DNA from: Clostridium sp. Marseille-P299
GTDB lineage: Bacteria > Bacillota > Clostridia > Lachnospirales > Lachnospiraceae
Direction of reading: 5' to 3'
Assembly (NCBI RefSeq): GCF_900078195.1
Contig: NZ_FJVE01000007.1
Coordinates: 1,240,001 to 1,304,000, forward strand
DNA length: 64,000 nt
A program made the translations under genes and the position numbers. A model generated the notes under the pieces. The model was given only the letters and a program-made list of their open reading frames with translations. It did no database searches and was not told where the DNA came from. This document shows, piece after piece, positions 63,184-64,000 of this stretch. Numbering within the stretch: position 1 is the first letter of the stretch; each line of letters begins with the position of its first letter.

Positions 63184-64000
63184 ATGAAAAAGAAATTAGT
63201 TGCTATGCTAATGGTTACAACGATGGTGGTATCAATGCTACTAACTGGTTGTGGCAATGACTCAAAAGGAGCATCAAAGACAGGTGGTTCTGGCGATGGG
63301 GGGAAGATTGTTGTAGGTTTTTCACAGGTTGGTGCGGAATCGGATTGGAGAACAGCAAATACGGAATCTATGAAGAATACGTTTACTGAGGCAAATGGCT
63401 ATTCACTTATATTTGATGATGCGCAACAAAAGCAGGAAAATCAGTTAAAGGCAGTACGTAACTTTATACAACAGGATGTAGATTATATAGTAATCGCACC
63501 TATCACAGAAACAGGATGGGATACCGTATTACAGGAAGCAAAAGATGCTGAAATACCAGTTATTATTGTTGATCGTATGCTGGATGTATCCGATGATTCC
63601 TTATACACAGCATGGGTAGGATCAAACTTCCTGAAAGAAGGTTATGACGCAGTTGCTTGGCTAGAAGGTTATTTAAAAGAAAAAGGACGTGAGAGTGAGG
63701 CTATTAATATCGTTACATTACAAGGTACCATTGGATCATCTGCACAGATAGGACGTACCGATGGTGTTACTGAAAAAATGGCAGCACATACAAATTGGAC
63801 GATGCTTGCAAGACAGACTGGTGAATTTACGCAAGCAAAGGGGCAAGAAGTTATGGAATCTTTCCTAAAGACTTATGATGATATTGATGTAGTGATTGCA
63901 GAAAATGACAATATGGCATTTGGTGCAATTGATGCGATTAAAGCTGCAGGAAAAACATGTGGACCGAATGGTGATATTACAATTATATCTTTTGATGCGG
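63184..64000 (+). CDS. YtfQ-like sugar ABC transporter substrate-binding lipoprotein (partial, runs off the right edge)
   Basis: The frame is open to the window end (272 codons seen). It has a signal peptide with lipobox LTGC (Cys23), a Gly/Ser-rich spacer, then a periplasmic-binding-protein-like domain: GFSQVGAESDWRTANTESM is very close to galactofuranose-binding YtfQ, followed by DDAQQKQENQLKAVRNFI, IVDRML, TLQGTIGSSAQIGRTDG and AENDNMAFGAIDAI. It captures a sugar for an ABC importer that should follow, and may feed the YesM kinase upstream. GGAGGG precedes the ATG. Confidence 0.92.
   Translation, partial: MKKKLVAMLMVTTMVVSMLLTGCGNDSKGASKTGGSGDGGKIVVGFSQVGAESDWRTANTESMKNTFTEANGYSLIFDDAQQKQENQLKAVRNFIQQDVDYIVIAPITETGWDTVLQEAKDAEIPVIIVDRMLDVSDDSLYTAWVGSNFLKEGYDAVAWLEGYLKEKGRESEAINIVTLQGTIGSSAQIGRTDGVTEKMAAHTNWTMLARQTGEFTQAKGQEVMESFLKTYDDIDVVIAENDNMAFGAIDAIKAAGKTCGPNGDITIISFDA

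Overview
The window reads as chromosomal DNA of an AT-rich, Gram-positive anaerobe of the Clostridia, most likely a plant-fibre-degrading Lachnospiraceae of the Clostridium (Lachnoclostridium) phytofermentans type. That assignment is an inference from strong AGGAGG ribosome binding sites, frequent TTG starts, U-tailed hairpin terminators, an [FeFe]-hydrogenase and rubrerythrin, secreted GH5 and PL9 polysaccharidases, BspA-type leucine-rich repeats, and a YesN/YesM two-component pair. No rRNA, insertion sequence, integrase, phage module or CRISPR array was seen. Only three confident genes lie on the minus strand (NlpC/P60 hydrolase, GH5 cellulase, acyl-CoA thioesterase).

1-8.9 kb is housekeeping: the ComEC C-terminus, an APH-like kinase, a phospholipid group (MprF-type membrane protein, PssA, Psd), holA, tRNA-Ser(CGA), a lysine exporter LysO split over two genes behind a leader hairpin, and a MATE pump. 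8.9-14.4 kb holds a MerR-methyltransferase fusion behind a 19-bp-spacer promoter, a TIM-barrel protein, and a PadR / HExxH-protein / HAAS-DUF4097 operon. 14.6-21.4 kb has a BspA-like surface protein, a DEAD-box helicase with an expanded 42-bp repeat, and the most unusual gene of the window: one reading frame joining a 2[4Fe-4S] [FeFe]-hydrogenase to rubredoxin-rubrerythrin-rubredoxin, with an intact internal Shine-Dalgarno and ATG at the junction.

21.7-33.5 kb is largely exported: an SH3-NlpC/P60 wall hydrolase with a strongly folded upstream element, a GGDEF protein, a lipoprotein, small proteins, and a divergent pair of a GH5 cellulase lipoprotein with a CBM2-like tail and a 1697-residue modular PL9 pectate lyase. 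33.8-43.4 kb contains a membrane-anchored hydrolase, a second PadR operon encoding a HAAS-SEDS fusion, a Bcp peroxiredoxin, a repetitive secreted protein and a three-gene ABC-2 exporter.

43.4-55 kb has small conserved proteins including a 41-residue XkdX-like one, PdaA deacetylase, a second DEAD-box helicase, a Big2-trypsin-like protease, an N-acetylmuramoyl-L-alanine amidase, a decayed stretch (50.1-51.9 kb) with RCC1 and alpha/beta-hydrolase remnants, then a GNAT acetyltransferase, thioesterase, nitroreductase and a TIGR00266 protein. 55.0-59.4 kb is an ECF transporter operon (S, fused A-A', T) ending in a PHP phosphoesterase. The window closes with a YesN/YesM pair and the start of a YtfQ-like sugar-binding lipoprotein, probably a carbohydrate uptake locus that continues past the right edge.
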